A stretch of DNA of 64,000 bases from Ensifer oleiphilus (GTDB taxonomy: Bacteria > Pseudomonadota > Alphaproteobacteria > Rhizobiales > Rhizobiaceae). Location of the stretch: contig NZ_JABWDU010000005.1 of the NCBI RefSeq assembly GCF_013371465.1, positions 124,001 to 188,000 of the forward strand. The letters are read 5' to 3'. The notes beneath the pieces were generated by a model that ran no database searches, was not told the origin of the DNA, and saw nothing but the letters and a program-made list of their open reading frames with translations. Positions 49,013-57,881 of the stretch are shown here, in pieces (positions within the stretch are counted from its first letter, which is position 1; every line of letters begins with the position of its first letter). The translations under genes and the position numbers were made by a program.

Positions 49013-50290
49013 ATGGCTCATGAGAATTTGAAGCGGGGCGTCCTGGCGTTGGCAGCCGGAATTCTGGTTGCATCGGCGGCGCACGCTGGCGGTCTTGAAC
49101 GCGGCGGTTACAATATCGACCTGCTGTTCGACCCGTCCGATTACGCAGCCGAGGCGGCGGCGACATATGTTGTCCCGCAGCGTAAACTGAAGAATGTCGT
49201 AGATACTGATACTGGCAACACGGACCTCATCGGCGGGACGTTCGGTGGGGGAAACCTGAATTACCGTCCGAATACCGTTGATGACACCGAGAGCTATTGG
49301 GTGCCTCGTGTCGGCTTCAAGGCGGGCTTGACTGACGGTATCGACTGCATGGTGGACTACTCCCAGCCTTGGGGTGCGCACACCAACCCTGGCAAAAATT
49401 GGGCCGGCGCCAACAACAATATCGAAACGAAAGTTGAAAGCGACAACTACGCGGCGACTTGTTCCTACAAGTGGGATATGGGCCCTGGTCAATTCCGCAT
49501 TATTGGCGGCGTCTTCTACCAGGAAGTAAACGGCTTCAAAGAGCGGTTGGTACAGGACTATACGGGGACCGCACTGGCAGGCCTCTTTTCGGGTGTCGGC
49601 AGGCTGGAGCTCGAAGGCGATGGCTGGGGCTGGCGGACAGGTGTCGGCTATGAAATCCCTGAATATGCCCTGCGCGCGAGCCTCGTCTACAACAGTTCGG
49701 TAGACTTGGATAATCTTTCCGGGTTCATCGATCTGCGTCAGTTGGGCTTTGTCGTCCCTGGCGTCGGTCTGATTACCGGCACAAAATACGACGTAACCGG
49801 CTCGGCTTCGATGCCGGACTCGCTTGAGCTCAAGCTGCAGAGCGGGTTTGCACCGGATTGGGCTGCGTTCGGCTCAATCAAGTGGACCGATTGGAGCCAG
49901 TTGCAGGTTCTGAAGTTCTGCCCGGCCACTGTATCGCGTACGACCCCCTGCACAAGCCTTGACCTGCTTTATCGCGACGGCTGGACCATTTCGGGCGGCG
50001 TCGGACACAAGTTCAACGACCAATGGAGTGGGGCCGTCAGCCTGACCTGGGATCGTGGCACGAGCCATGGTTATGGCACCCAGACTGATACCTGGCTCTT
50101 GGGCACTGGTGTCTCGTACACTCCGACGAAGAATGTCGAGTTTCGACTGGCCGGCTCAGTCGGTATTCTGACGAGCGGCAGTTCCGGCGCCGTGACCTAC
50201 CAGGGAGACGTCATCGGTGACGACGTATCGTATGACTTCGGCAATGATTTTGTCGGAGGGATTTCGACAGCACTCAAAGTAAAATTCTGA
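49013..50290 (+). CDS. FadL/TodX family outer membrane hydrophobic-compound transporter
   Basis: This 425-residue outer-membrane barrel has a signal peptide ending near residue 25 (ASAAHA-G). The mature N-terminus GGLERGGYNIDLLFDPSDYA replaces the more usual NPA-type hatch. Many alternating strands follow (YWVPRVGFKAGLTDGIDCMVDYSQPWGAH, GWTISGGVGHKFNDQWSGAVSLTWDRGTSHG), ending in the barrel signature LKVKF. FadL proteins let long-chain fatty acids or aromatics diffuse laterally into the outer membrane. Substrate here is unknown. A strong GGGGGAGGAG site precedes ATG 49013, fixing the start. A terminator follows. Confidence 0.85.
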   Translation: MAHENLKRGVLALAAGILVASAAHAGGLERGGYNIDLLFDPSDYAAEAAATYVVPQRKLKNVVDTDTGNTDLIGGTFGGGNLNYRPNTVDDTESYWVPRVGFKAGLTDGIDCMVDYSQPWGAHTNPGKNWAGANNNIETKVESDNYAATCSYKWDMGPGQFRIIGGVFYQEVNGFKERLVQDYTGTALAGLFSGVGRLELEGDGWGWRTGVGYEIPEYALRASLVYNSSVDLDNLSGFIDLRQLGFVVPGVGLITGTKYDVTGSASMPDSLELKLQSGFAPDWAAFGSIKWTDWSQLQVLKFCPATVSRTTPCTSLDLLYRDGWTISGGVGHKFNDQWSGAVSLTWDRGTSHGYGTQTDTWLLGTGVSYTPTKNVEFRLAGSVGILTSGSSGAVTYQGDVIGDDVSYDFGNDFVGGISTALKVKF

Positions 50291-50313
50291 TCTTCCATCG
50301 ATCGGAATACTCA

Positions 50314-50345
50314 GGGCCCGGTTCATCGCCGGGCCTTTCTTTTTG
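50314..50345 (+). terminator. Rho-independent terminator after the fadL-type gene
   Basis: GGCCCGG (50315-50321) / CCGGGCC (50329-50335) with a 7-base loop, followed by TTTCTTTTT. Confidence 0.92.
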
Positions 50346-50746
50346 CCTTGCGCGACATCTGTTGGTGACTGTTCCGCGCCGCGTCAATGTGACGATTCAG
50401 CAACACATTTAATGCTACAGTTTGCTAGGGTCGGACTCACGGTGAGTATGTCCATTTCCCGCCACAAACAGGGAGCAGCGATGTTGGGGACAAACGTGCA
50501 ACTTGAAGATCGAGCCTGCAATGTTTGTAACGAAATGAAGTCATGTGTCGTCTTCGACGAACTGCCGCACTTCTGCGGAAATGGTCGGTTAAGGCTACAC
50601 ACAATGGAGTTTCATCCTGGACTGGGTGCGTCGATGTTGTCGGCGGTTTCGGTGAACAATTGAATGGCGAAGGGCTGTTCAGGCGTTTGTGTTTGCAGCG
50701 GTGATGAGTTCGGCGTGGCCGGCTGGAACGGAAGAATTAGACTGTG
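50346..50746 (+). promoter_or_regulatory. Upstream region of exoR with 13-bp palindrome
   Basis: This 400-base gap must contain the exoR promoter. ACTCAC-G-GTGAGT (50435-50447) is a perfect odd palindrome and a good operator candidate. TACAGT (50416-50421) could be a -10 but has no clear -35. A doubtful 60-codon frame lies at 50481-50663. Confidence 0.45.
50481..50663 (+). CDS. Doubtful small Cys-rich ORF (60 residues)
   Basis: ATG 50481 follows GGGAG by 5 bases. The peptide contains RACNVCNEMKSCVVFDELPHFCG, four Cys that could bind metal. Against it: third-position G/C is only about half, much lower than neighbours, and I recognise no family. It could be a real small protein, part of the exoR leader, or chance. 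Confidence 0.25.
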   Translation: MLGTNVQLEDRACNVCNEMKSCVVFDELPHFCGNGRLRLHTMEFHPGLGASMLSAVSVNN

Positions 50747-51553
50747 ATGCTTGCGGGTGAACTGAAGTCTCTGAAGGTTGCGATGCTCGGCGTGTCGCTT
50801 GTGGTCAGCGGTGCTACGGCTGGTCCGGCGCGTGCCTTTGATCCGGGCACCGGGGTCAGCAAGGAATCCGGCCCGTTTGCCTTGTTCAAGTTCGGCTTCT
50901 CCGCCTACAAGAGCGGCCGCAAGGACGAAGCGGTCGAGGCCTACCGCTATGCAGCCGAGAAGGGGCATACCGGCTCCCGCTGGGCCCTTGCCAATATGTA
51001 TGCCTATGGCGACGGCGTCGCTGAAAACGACCTCGAAGCCTTCAAGATCTACAGCGAGATTGCCCAGCAGGGTGTGGAGCCCGGTTCCGAGGATACGGGG
51101 TACTTCGTCAACGCACTGATCTCGCTTGCCGGCTACTATCGCCGCGGCATCCCCGACAGCCCGATCAAATCCGACATGTCTCAGGCCCGCCAGCTCTATT
51201 TCCAGGCGGCATCGACCTTCGGGGTCTCGGAGGCGCAGTTCCAGTTGGCGCGCATGCTGCTTTCGGGTGAGGGCGGCAACGTCAACGTCCAGCAGGCCAA
51301 GAAGTGGCTGAACCGCGCACGCAAGAGTGGTCATGCCGGCGCCATGGGCGTTTTCGGCAACGTCATCTTCCAGGAAGGTCAGACCATCCGCGGTCTTGCC
51401 TATATGACCGCGGCGCTCGACCAATGTTCGCCGAAGGACCGGCCGTGGCTGCAGTCGATGCAGGAGCAGGCCTTTTCTCTGGCAACCGAAGGTGATCGCC
51501 GCCAGGCAATCACCTTGTCGCAGAACATGCACACGCAGGGCGACGACGACTAA
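50747..51553 (+). CDS. exoR: ExoR, periplasmic Sel1-repeat repressor of the ExoS/ChvI system
   Basis: This 268-residue periplasmic protein has a signal peptide ending near residue 30 (GPARA-F). Sel1/TPR-like repeats fill the rest (KFGFSAYKSGRKDEAVEAYRYAAEKGHTGSRWALANMYAYGDG; FQLARMLLSGEGGNVNVQQAKKWLNRARKSGHAGAMGVFG). It matches remembered S. meliloti ExoR in length and nearly throughout. ExoR binds sensor kinase ExoS and holds the ExoS/ChvI pathway off; acid-triggered proteolysis near L81 (present here, RWAL) releases it, switching cells from motility to succinoglycan and symbiosis. ATG 50747 gives the known length; GTG 50744 is an alternative. An inverted repeat begins at its stop. Confidence 0.96.
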   Translation: MLAGELKSLKVAMLGVSLVVSGATAGPARAFDPGTGVSKESGPFALFKFGFSAYKSGRKDEAVEAYRYAAEKGHTGSRWALANMYAYGDGVAENDLEAFKIYSEIAQQGVEPGSEDTGYFVNALISLAGYYRRGIPDSPIKSDMSQARQLYFQAASTFGVSEAQFQLARMLLSGEGGNVNVQQAKKWLNRARKSGHAGAMGVFGNVIFQEGQTIRGLAYMTAALDQCSPKDRPWLQSMQEQAFSLATEGDRRQAITLSQNMHTQGDDD

Positions 51554-51703
51554 GCGTTTCCAGCGCAAGACGACCACGCGGTTCAAGCTTAAAAGCTGTC
51601 GCGGAAACGCTCTATCTTCTTGCTGTTTCGCCTTTCCTGACGGAAGCCACTAGGCGCTTTTCCTGGAAACGCTCGAAGCGCCGCCCTCGCGCAAACCTTG
51701 GCG
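51553..51703. repeat. Inverted-repeat region overlapping the exoR stop
   Basis: AGCGTTTCC (51553-51561) pairs with GGAAACGCT (51603-51611), enclosing AGCTT-AA-AAGCT (51586-51597); a third copy GGAAACGCT lies near 51665-51673. The left arm starts at the last base of the exoR stop codon. It may act as transcript end for exoR and xthA, which converge here, or be a dispersed repeat. Confidence 0.55.
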
Positions 51704-52498
51704 TCAAAGTGGACGTTCGAACGCAAAATAGCCCGCGACCGGGACATGGTCGGAAGGTTTCTCCCAGGCCCGCACATGTTTTTCGATCGACGTCGAAACC
51801 AACCTGTCCGCCGCTTCCGGTGACAGCATCAGGTGATCGATGCGTATCCCGAAATTCTTCGGCCAGCATCCGGCCTGATAGTCCCAGAACGAGTAGAGCG
51901 GAACTTCATCCGTCGTCGAGCGGACGGCGTCGGTGAGGCCGAGGTTGCGCAACTGGCGGAAAGCCTGGCGGGTCTCGGGCAGGAACAGTGCATCGTTCCG
52001 CCAGACCTTGACGTCCCAGCAGTCGTGCTCCTCTGGGATGACATTGTAGTCGCCGGCAAGAATGAACGGTTCTTCAAGCTGCAGGCGCTGCTCGGCATAG
52101 GCCGCCAGGCGCTGCATCCAGCGCAGTTTGTACGGGTACTTCTCGCTGTCGACAGGGTTGCCGTTGGGCAGATAGAGCGAGCAGACGCGGATGACGCCGC
52201 CGGAGACGGAAAATACGCCTTCGATAAAGCGGGCCTGCTCGTCCGCATCGTCGCCCGGGAGGCCGCGATTGACTTCGTCCGGTTTCAGCTTGGACAGCAG
52301 CGCAACGCCATTGAAGCCTTTCTGGCCGTGCGTTTCGACGTGATAGCCGAGCGCTTCGATCTCCAGGCGCGGGAAGTTTTCGTCGACCGATTTGATTTCC
52401 TGCAGGCAGACGATGTCCGGATTCGATTCCTTCAACCATGCCAGCAGGCTGTCGATCCGCGCCTTGACGCCATTGATGTTCCAGGTGGCAATCTTCAT
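51704..52498 (-). CDS. xthA: Exodeoxyribonuclease III (AP endonuclease)
   Basis: This 264-residue magnesium-dependent nuclease of the EEP family acts in base-excision repair at abasic sites. Motifs: KIATWNINGVKARIDSLLAWL, DIVCLQEIKS (metal Glu), FILAGDYNVIPEEHD (catalytic Asp/Asn), IDHLMLS and the terminal KPSDHVPV with catalytic His. All key residues are intact and length is normal. It converges on exoR and is divergent from the cardiolipin synthase gene across 206 bases. Confidence 0.94.
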   Translation of the reverse strand: MKIATWNINGVKARIDSLLAWLKESNPDIVCLQEIKSVDENFPRLEIEALGYHVETHGQKGFNGVALLSKLKPDEVNRGLPGDDADEQARFIEGVFSVSGGVIRVCSLYLPNGNPVDSEKYPYKLRWMQRLAAYAEQRLQLEEPFILAGDYNVIPEEHDCWDVKVWRNDALFLPETRQAFRQLRNLGLTDAVRSTTDEVPLYSFWDYQAGCWPKNFGIRIDHLMLSPEAADRLVSTSIEKHVRAWEKPSDHVPVAGYFAFERPL

Positions 52499-52704
52499 GG
52501 CTCGAAACGCCCTTCCATCTCAGTGAATCCGCTCGGACCGCTTCTTGTAACGGCTCCGGATTCTTTTGACAAATCCGATACCTGCGGTCATTTCGTCAAG
52601 AATGCCACCATACATCCTTAGCGCGCAGCGAATTTCGGTCACTTGCGCCCAGCGCGCGCCGGCGCCGAATTGATTCCGATCGGGCGCAGGCTATAGTCCC
52701 GCTC

Positions 52705-54168
52705 ATGATCGACCTCATCCAGAATTACTGGCCGCATTTTCTCGTCTTCCTGTCTTTCGTTCTGGGCGTGCCGGCGGCCATCCATGCTGCCATGACCAAA
52801 GACGATGTCAGGGCAGCTGCCGGCTGGGTCGGCGTCGTGCTGCTGTCGCCGATCGTTGGGGCGCTCGTCTATGGTGTTGCCGGTATCAACCGCATCCGCC
52901 GCTCGTCCATCGGCATGCAGCGTTCGCTGTTGCGTGGTCGTGGGCCGGATCAGTTCGGGCGCTTCGATGTATCCGATGCGGAAATCGGAACGCGATTCGG
53001 CCAACGGTTCGCGGCGATGAAAATCCTCGGCGACCGGGTGTCGCGACACGCAATGTCCACAGGCAACGGTGTAACCATGCTGGAAGGCGGGGACGCGGCC
53101 TATGCCGCCATGTTGCACGAGATTGCCAATGCGCGCCGCAGTATTCTGCTGGAAAGCTACATCTTCGACCGAGACGCACTGGGCTTGCGCTTCGCGGACG
53201 CGCTGATTGCGGCACGTGGGCGAGGGGTCGATGTGCGAGTGCTGATCGATGCGGTGGGCGCCCGTTACTCGGTGCCGAGCATCGTCGGTTATCTCAAGGC
53301 TGCCAGCGTGCCGACCGCCGTCTTTAACGGCAACATCATCATGGGGCTCAGATTGCCCTATGCCAATCTGCGCACGCACAGGAAGATCCTGGTTGTCGAT
53401 GGCAAAGTCGCGTTTGCCGGAGGTATGAACATCCGCGCAGGCTTCACGACCGAAATCGCCGGTCCAGAGGCGGCCTATGACACCCATTTCCGCATCACCG
53501 GGCCGGTCGTCGCCGACATCTTCCAGGTTTCAGCTGAAGACTGGCAGTTTTCGACTGGCGAGCCGCTGGCAAGCGATACCTGGAAGACCGAGGCCGTGCC
53601 GCCGCCGGCAAAGACGCCAGGCATGCTGATGCGCGCCGTCCCATCAGGCCCCGACAGCACGAACGAAACCAATCACAAGATGCTGATGGGCGCCTTCTCC
53701 GTGGCGCGGAAGAACATCCGGCTGATGTCGCCCTATTTCTTGCCGGACCGGGAACTGATCAGCGCGCTTGTGACGGCCGCCCGGCGTGGCGTGGAGGTGG
53801 ATATCGTCGTGCCCGCGGTCAACAATCTCCTGCTCGTCGACCGCGCCATGACGGCGCAATTCGATCAGGTGCTGAAGGGGCATTGTCGGGTGTGGCGCGC
53901 AAGGGGCGCCTTCAATCACTCGAAGCTGCTCGCCGTGGACGAGCGCTGGGCCTATGTCGGATCGACCAACCTCGACCCTCGATCGCTGCGCCTCAATTTC
54001 GAGTTCGATCTTGAGGTGCTCGACGACGTTTTTGCTCGCGCAGTCAGCAGCCGCATCGCGTCCATCTTGGATTCGGCGGAGGAAGTGACGCTGAAGGACC
54101 TGAAGGCTCAGCCCTTGACGGCGCGGCTTGCCAACCGGCTGCTCTGGCTGGGATCGCCGTATCTGTGA
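52705..54168 (+). CDS. cls: Cardiolipin synthase (phospholipase D family)
   Basis: This 487-residue inner-membrane enzyme has two N-terminal helices (FLVFLSFVLGVPAAIHAAM and GWVGVVLLSPIVGALVYGVAGI) and two PLD motifs. These are HRKILVVDGKVAFAGGMN (near residue 226) and HSKLLAVDERWAYVGSTN (near residue 405), both with intact HxKx4D. It joins phosphatidylglycerol or CDP-DAG units into cardiolipin; other PLD-type transferases cannot be excluded. No clear ribosome site precedes ATG 52705; the frame opens there. Confidence 0.87.
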   Translation: MIDLIQNYWPHFLVFLSFVLGVPAAIHAAMTKDDVRAAAGWVGVVLLSPIVGALVYGVAGINRIRRSSIGMQRSLLRGRGPDQFGRFDVSDAEIGTRFGQRFAAMKILGDRVSRHAMSTGNGVTMLEGGDAAYAAMLHEIANARRSILLESYIFDRDALGLRFADALIAARGRGVDVRVLIDAVGARYSVPSIVGYLKAASVPTAVFNGNIIMGLRLPYANLRTHRKILVVDGKVAFAGGMNIRAGFTTEIAGPEAAYDTHFRITGPVVADIFQVSAEDWQFSTGEPLASDTWKTEAVPPPAKTPGMLMRAVPSGPDSTNETNHKMLMGAFSVARKNIRLMSPYFLPDRELISALVTAARRGVEVDIVVPAVNNLLLVDRAMTAQFDQVLKGHCRVWRARGAFNHSKLLAVDERWAYVGSTNLDPRSLRLNFEFDLEVLDDVFARAVSSRIASILDSAEEVTLKDLKAQPLTARLANRLLWLGSPYL

Positions 54169-54170
54169 CT

Positions 54171-54194
54171 GCGACGCGCACGAAGGCGCGCCGC
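54171..54194. terminator. Probable hairpin between convergent cls and erpA
   Basis: GCGACGCGC (54171-54179) pairs with GCGCGCCGC (54186-54194) with one mismatch and a 6-base loop. It nearly fills the 30-base gap between the two stop codons. No T-run is present. Confidence 0.45.
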
Positions 54195-54198
54195 TTAC

Positions 54199-54531
54199 TC
54201 AGATCGAAAAACTCGTTCCGCATCCGCAGCTTGCGACAGCATTCGGATTCTTTATCTGAAAAGACTGGCCGAGCAGGTTGTCGATGAAGTCGATCTCCGA
54301 GCCCCCCATATAGACGAGCGACAGACTGTCGATCAGGACTTTGGCGCTGTCTTTTTCAAGCACTAGGTCGTCGTCATTCGCGTCGTCGACAAGATCGAAC
54401 TTATAGGAGAAGCCCGAGCATCCGCCACCTTCGACGGAAACACGCATGGCATTCTTATGCCCGTCCGAGCGCAGAATGGTGGCGATCCGCTTGGCCGCTG
54501 CGTCGGAAAGGGTCACTGTTTCCTGTGTCAT
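54199..54531 (-). CDS. erpA: Iron-sulfur cluster insertion protein ErpA (HesB/IscA family)
   Basis: This 110-residue A-type carrier holds Fe-S or iron and passes clusters to target enzymes. The three conserved Cys are present: GGGCSGFSYKFD and the C-terminal pair SCGCGTSF. The pattern VTLSDAAAKRIATIL and YMGGSEIDFIDNLLGQSFQIKNPNA is typical. The name ErpA versus IscA/SufA rests on its isolated position away from suf genes and on general similarity. It is divergent from dgt across 213 bases. Confidence 0.9.
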   Translation of the reverse strand: MTQETVTLSDAAAKRIATILRSDGHKNAMRVSVEGGGCSGFSYKFDLVDDANDDDLVLEKDSAKVLIDSLSLVYMGGSEIDFIDNLLGQSFQIKNPNAVASCGCGTSFSI

Positions 54532-54744
54532 ATTTGCCTCCTGCCGGGGTCAAGAACCGGAGAGATTCGTATTCAATTGCGCGATTTGCAGTGGCAGGTG
54601 CCGGCATGTCTTTTAATGCCGAGCGCCAAACCGTTGCTTTGGCTTGAGGAATCGGTCGATGCTTGGTGACCGCTTTCCCGTAGCTTTCACTATAGGTATG
54701 AAGGCTTGAATGTCCCGTCAATGGGACGACCACGCAGGTGTGAA

Positions 54745-55962
54745 ATGACATTCGACAAAAATGCGCTCGGCTTCGGTTACGGTGAACATGCGCCATTCGC
54801 GTCGAATCCCTGGGCGACGCGCGGCAGGCTCTACCCGGAGGCGACAAGCCCGACGCGGTCCGATTTTCAACGCGACCGTGACCGCATCGTGCATACGACG
54901 GCTTTTCGCCGGCTGAAACACAAGACGCAGGTTTTCATCGCGGCCGATGGCGACCATTATCGCACCCGCCTGACCCACACGATCGAAGTGGCGCAGATCG
55001 CGCGCGCCCTGGCGCGGGCGTTGAAGCTTGATGAGGATCTCGCCGAAGGCGTGGCGCTCGTCCATGATTTCGGCCACACCCCGTTCGGGCATACGGGCGA
55101 GGATGCACTGCATGACATGCTCAAGCCCTATGGCGGCTTCGATCACAACGCCCAGTCGCTGCGCATCGTCACCAAGCTCGAGCGGCGCTATGCCGAGTTC
55201 GACGGCCTGAACCTCACCTGGGAAAGCCTGGAGGGGTTGGTCAAGCACAACGGGCCGCTTTTGACCCCCGGCGGGCAGGGCACGCACGGGCCGGTGCCGC
55301 AACCGATCCTGGATTATTGCGCCATTCACGATCTCGAACTCGCGAGCTTCGCGAGCCTTGAGGCGCAGGTGGCGGCCATCGCCGACGACATCGCCTACAA
55401 CACCCATGATATCGATGACGGCCTGAGATCCGGCTACTTGACCTTCGAGATGCTGGAAGACGTGCCGTTTCTCGCTCGCCTGATGCGCGAGGTCAGTGAC
55501 CGCTACCCCGGCTTGGAGGCAGGTCGCTTCACCCACGAGATCATGCGGCGTCAGATCACGGCCATGGTTGAGGACGTGATTGCGGTCGCGCAGGCCCGAC
55601 TCGCGGATATCAGGCCAGAAAGTGCCATGGATGTCAGGCAGGCCGGTAGGGTCATGGCGACATTTTCGGACGAGATGGGTGAGACCGACAGGCAGATCAA
55701 GAGACTGTTGATGACGCGGATCTATCGCCATCCCGAAGTCATGCGGGTGCGCGAAGGTGCAGCGTCGATCGTTTGCGATCTCTACAGCGCCTTCATGGCC
55801 GACCCCTTGCTGATGCGCGAACACTATTGGATAGACCAGATCCCCGGGATGGCCGAGCCTGCACGGGCACGGCATGTCGGCGATTATCTGGCAGGCATGA
55901 CGGATACCTTTGCCATCAGCGTTCACAGGCGTTTGTTTGACCATACGCCCGATTTGCGGTAG
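54745..55962 (+). CDS. dgt: Deoxyguanosinetriphosphate triphosphohydrolase-like protein (HD domain)
   Basis: This 405-residue HD-superfamily enzyme hydrolyses dNTPs to deoxynucleoside and tripolyphosphate. Metal-site parts: [26 protein letters not shown] (His), [19 protein letters not shown] (His-Asp), and [18 protein letters not shown] (Asp). Substrate preference of the dGTPase-like type 2 subfamily varies. The start MTFDKNALG was chosen by family fit. It is followed by a terminator, then argS. Confidence 0.92.
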   Translation: MTFDKNALGFGYGEHAPFASNPWATRGRLYPEATSPTRSDFQRDRDRIVHTTAFRRLKHKTQVFIAADGDHYRTRLTHTIEVAQIARALARALKLDEDLAEGVALVHDFGHTPFGHTGEDALHDMLKPYGGFDHNAQSLRIVTKLERRYAEFDGLNLTWESLEGLVKHNGPLLTPGGQGTHGPVPQPILDYCAIHDLELASFASLEAQVAAIADDIAYNTHDIDDGLRSGYLTFEMLEDVPFLARLMREVSDRYPGLEAGRFTHEIMRRQITAMVEDVIAVAQARLADIRPESAMDVRQAGRVMATFSDEMGETDRQIKRLLMTRIYRHPEVMRVREGAASIVCDLYSAFMADPLLMREHYWIDQIPGMAEPARARHVGDYLAGMTDTFAISVHRRLFDHTPDLR

Positions 55963-55975
55963 GGACGCCCCGCCC

Positions 55976-56011
55976 GGAGGCTTTTGGTTCACGCGAACCG
56001 GGCCTCCTTTT
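55976..56011 (+). terminator. Rho-independent terminator after dgt
   Basis: GGAGGC (55976-55981) pairs with GCCTCC (56002-56007), with inner GGTTC-ACGC-GAACC and a TTTT bulge, followed by TTTT. Confidence 0.75.
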
Positions 56012-56057
56012 GAGTTTTGCACCGGCCATACTTTGCCGGGAATAGCGGACGGATCAG

Positions 56058-57818
56058 ATGAATCTCTTCACGGACTTCGAATCAAGAATTAAGGATATTC
56101 TCGAAACGCTTGATGCCGTTCGAGAAAAGCGATCCGAGCTTGATTTCAGCCGTATCAATGTCGAGCCGCCGCGCGACCCCAGCCATGGCGATGTCGCGAC
56201 CAATGCTGCGATGGTGCTTGCCAAGCCGCTGGGGATGAACCCGCGAGCTCTTGCCGACCTCATCGTCGAAAAGCTCAAGCAGGACCCCGAGGTTACGGAT
56301 GTCTCCGTTGCGGGCCCCGGCTTCATCAATGTACGGCTTTCGGTTTCTTATTGGCAGAAGCTGTTGACGGGGATGGTGCGCTCGGGCGCCGACTATGGCC
56401 GCAGCACCACCGGCGCCGGCCGCAAGGTCAATGTCGAATACGTGTCGGCCAATCCGACAGGCCCGATGCATGTCGGCCATTGCCGCGGTGCCGTCGTCGG
56501 TGACGCGCTTGCCAACTTGCTGGCCTTTGCCGGCTACGAGGTGACCAAGGAATATTACATCAATGATGCCGGTTCGCAGATCGATGTCTTGGCGCGTTCG
56601 GCCTTCCTTCGCTACCGGCAGGCGCTTGGCGAGGAGATCGGCGAGATCCCGTCCGGCCTCTATCCCGGCGACTATCTCGTGCCCGTGGGCGAGGCGCTTG
56701 CCGACGAGTTCGGCACCAGCCTGCGGCTGATGCCTGAGGACAAATGGATGCCGCTCGTCAAGGAGCGCACCATCGACGCGATGATGGTCATGATCCGCGA
56801 GGATCTTGCCGCATTGAACGTCACCCATGACGTCTTCTTTTCGGAGCGGACCCTGCATGCCAATGGGGCTGCTGCGATCCGCACAGCAATCAACGACCTG
56901 ACCTTCAAGGGACACGTGTACAAGGGTACGTTGCCGCCGCCGAAGGGACAGCTGCCCGAGGACTGGGAAGACCGCGAGCAGACGCTGTTCCGCTCGACCG
57001 AGGTCGGTGACGATATCGACCGGCCTTTGATCAAGTCCGATGGCAGTTATACCTACTTCGCCGCCGACGTTGCTTACTTCAAGGACAAGTTCGACCGCGG
57101 CTTTAGCGAGATGATCTATGTGCTTGGCGCCGACCACGGCGGTTACGTGAAGCGGCTGGAGGCTTTGGCCCGGGCGGTGTCTGGCGGCGCCTCGAAGCTG
57201 ACCGTGCTGCTTTGCCAGTTGGTCAAGCTCTACCGTGAGGGGGAGCCGGTCAAGATGTCCAAGCGCTCGGGCGACTTCGTGACGCTACGCGACGTCGTTG
57301 ACGAAGTCGGTCGCGACCCGGTGCGGTTCATGATGATCTACCGGAAGAACTCCGAGCCGCTGGATTTCGATTTTGCCAAGGTGACAGAACAGTCCAAGGA
57401 CAATCCGGTCTTCTACGTGCAGTATGCCCATGCCCGTTGCCGGTCGGTTTTCCGCCAGGCGGCAGACGCGTTCCCCGATCTCGACCTGTCGTCCGTCGAT
57501 CTTGCCGGCGCAATCAACGGCGCGATCGTCGATCCGGCGGAGCTACAGCTGGTGGCCAAGCTCGCAGAATATCCGCGTGTGGTCGAGGCTGCAGCACTGG
57601 CGCAGGAGCCGCATCGCATCGCGTTTTACCTGTACGATCTTGCCGCTGCCTTCCATGGACACTGGAACAAAGGTAAAGAGAATCCGGAATTACGTTTTGT
57701 TAACGATAAAAATAGAGAATTAAGTACTGCCAGACTCGGGCTGGTGCATGCTGTCGCTTCCGTACTGAAGTCGGGCCTGTCCATTACAGGCACCTCCGCA
57801 CCGGAAGAAATGCGATAA
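56058..57818 (+). CDS. argS: Arginyl-tRNA synthetase
   Basis: This 586-residue class I enzyme charges tRNA-Arg. The N-terminal additional domain (residues 1-110) is followed by the HIGH region [22 protein letters not shown] (near residue 135) and the KMSK-like [13 protein letters not shown] (near residue 398). The C-terminal anticodon domain (DALR type) ends in [18 protein letters not shown]. It has full length. It is 63 bases upstream of the SPOR-domain gene, the order usual in rhizobia. Confidence 0.97.
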   Translation: MNLFTDFESRIKDILETLDAVREKRSELDFSRINVEPPRDPSHGDVATNAAMVLAKPLGMNPRALADLIVEKLKQDPEVTDVSVAGPGFINVRLSVSYWQKLLTGMVRSGADYGRSTTGAGRKVNVEYVSANPTGPMHVGHCRGAVVGDALANLLAFAGYEVTKEYYINDAGSQIDVLARSAFLRYRQALGEEIGEIPSGLYPGDYLVPVGEALADEFGTSLRLMPEDKWMPLVKERTIDAMMVMIREDLAALNVTHDVFFSERTLHANGAAAIRTAINDLTFKGHVYKGTLPPPKGQLPEDWEDREQTLFRSTEVGDDIDRPLIKSDGSYTYFAADVAYFKDKFDRGFSEMIYVLGADHGGYVKRLEALARAVSGGASKLTVLLCQLVKLYREGEPVKMSKRSGDFVTLRDVVDEVGRDPVRFMMIYRKNSEPLDFDFAKVTEQSKDNPVFYVQYAHARCRSVFRQAADAFPDLDLSSVDLAGAINGAIVDPAELQLVAKLAEYPRVVEAAALAQEPHRIAFYLYDLAAAFHGHWNKGKENPELRFVNDKNRELSTARLGLVHAVASVLKSGLSITGTSAPEEMR

Positions 57819-57881
57819 GTATTGTCACCATTTTCCCACAATGCACTGGCAAGTGAATGCAGGCAATTGTGAGTGGAGAGC

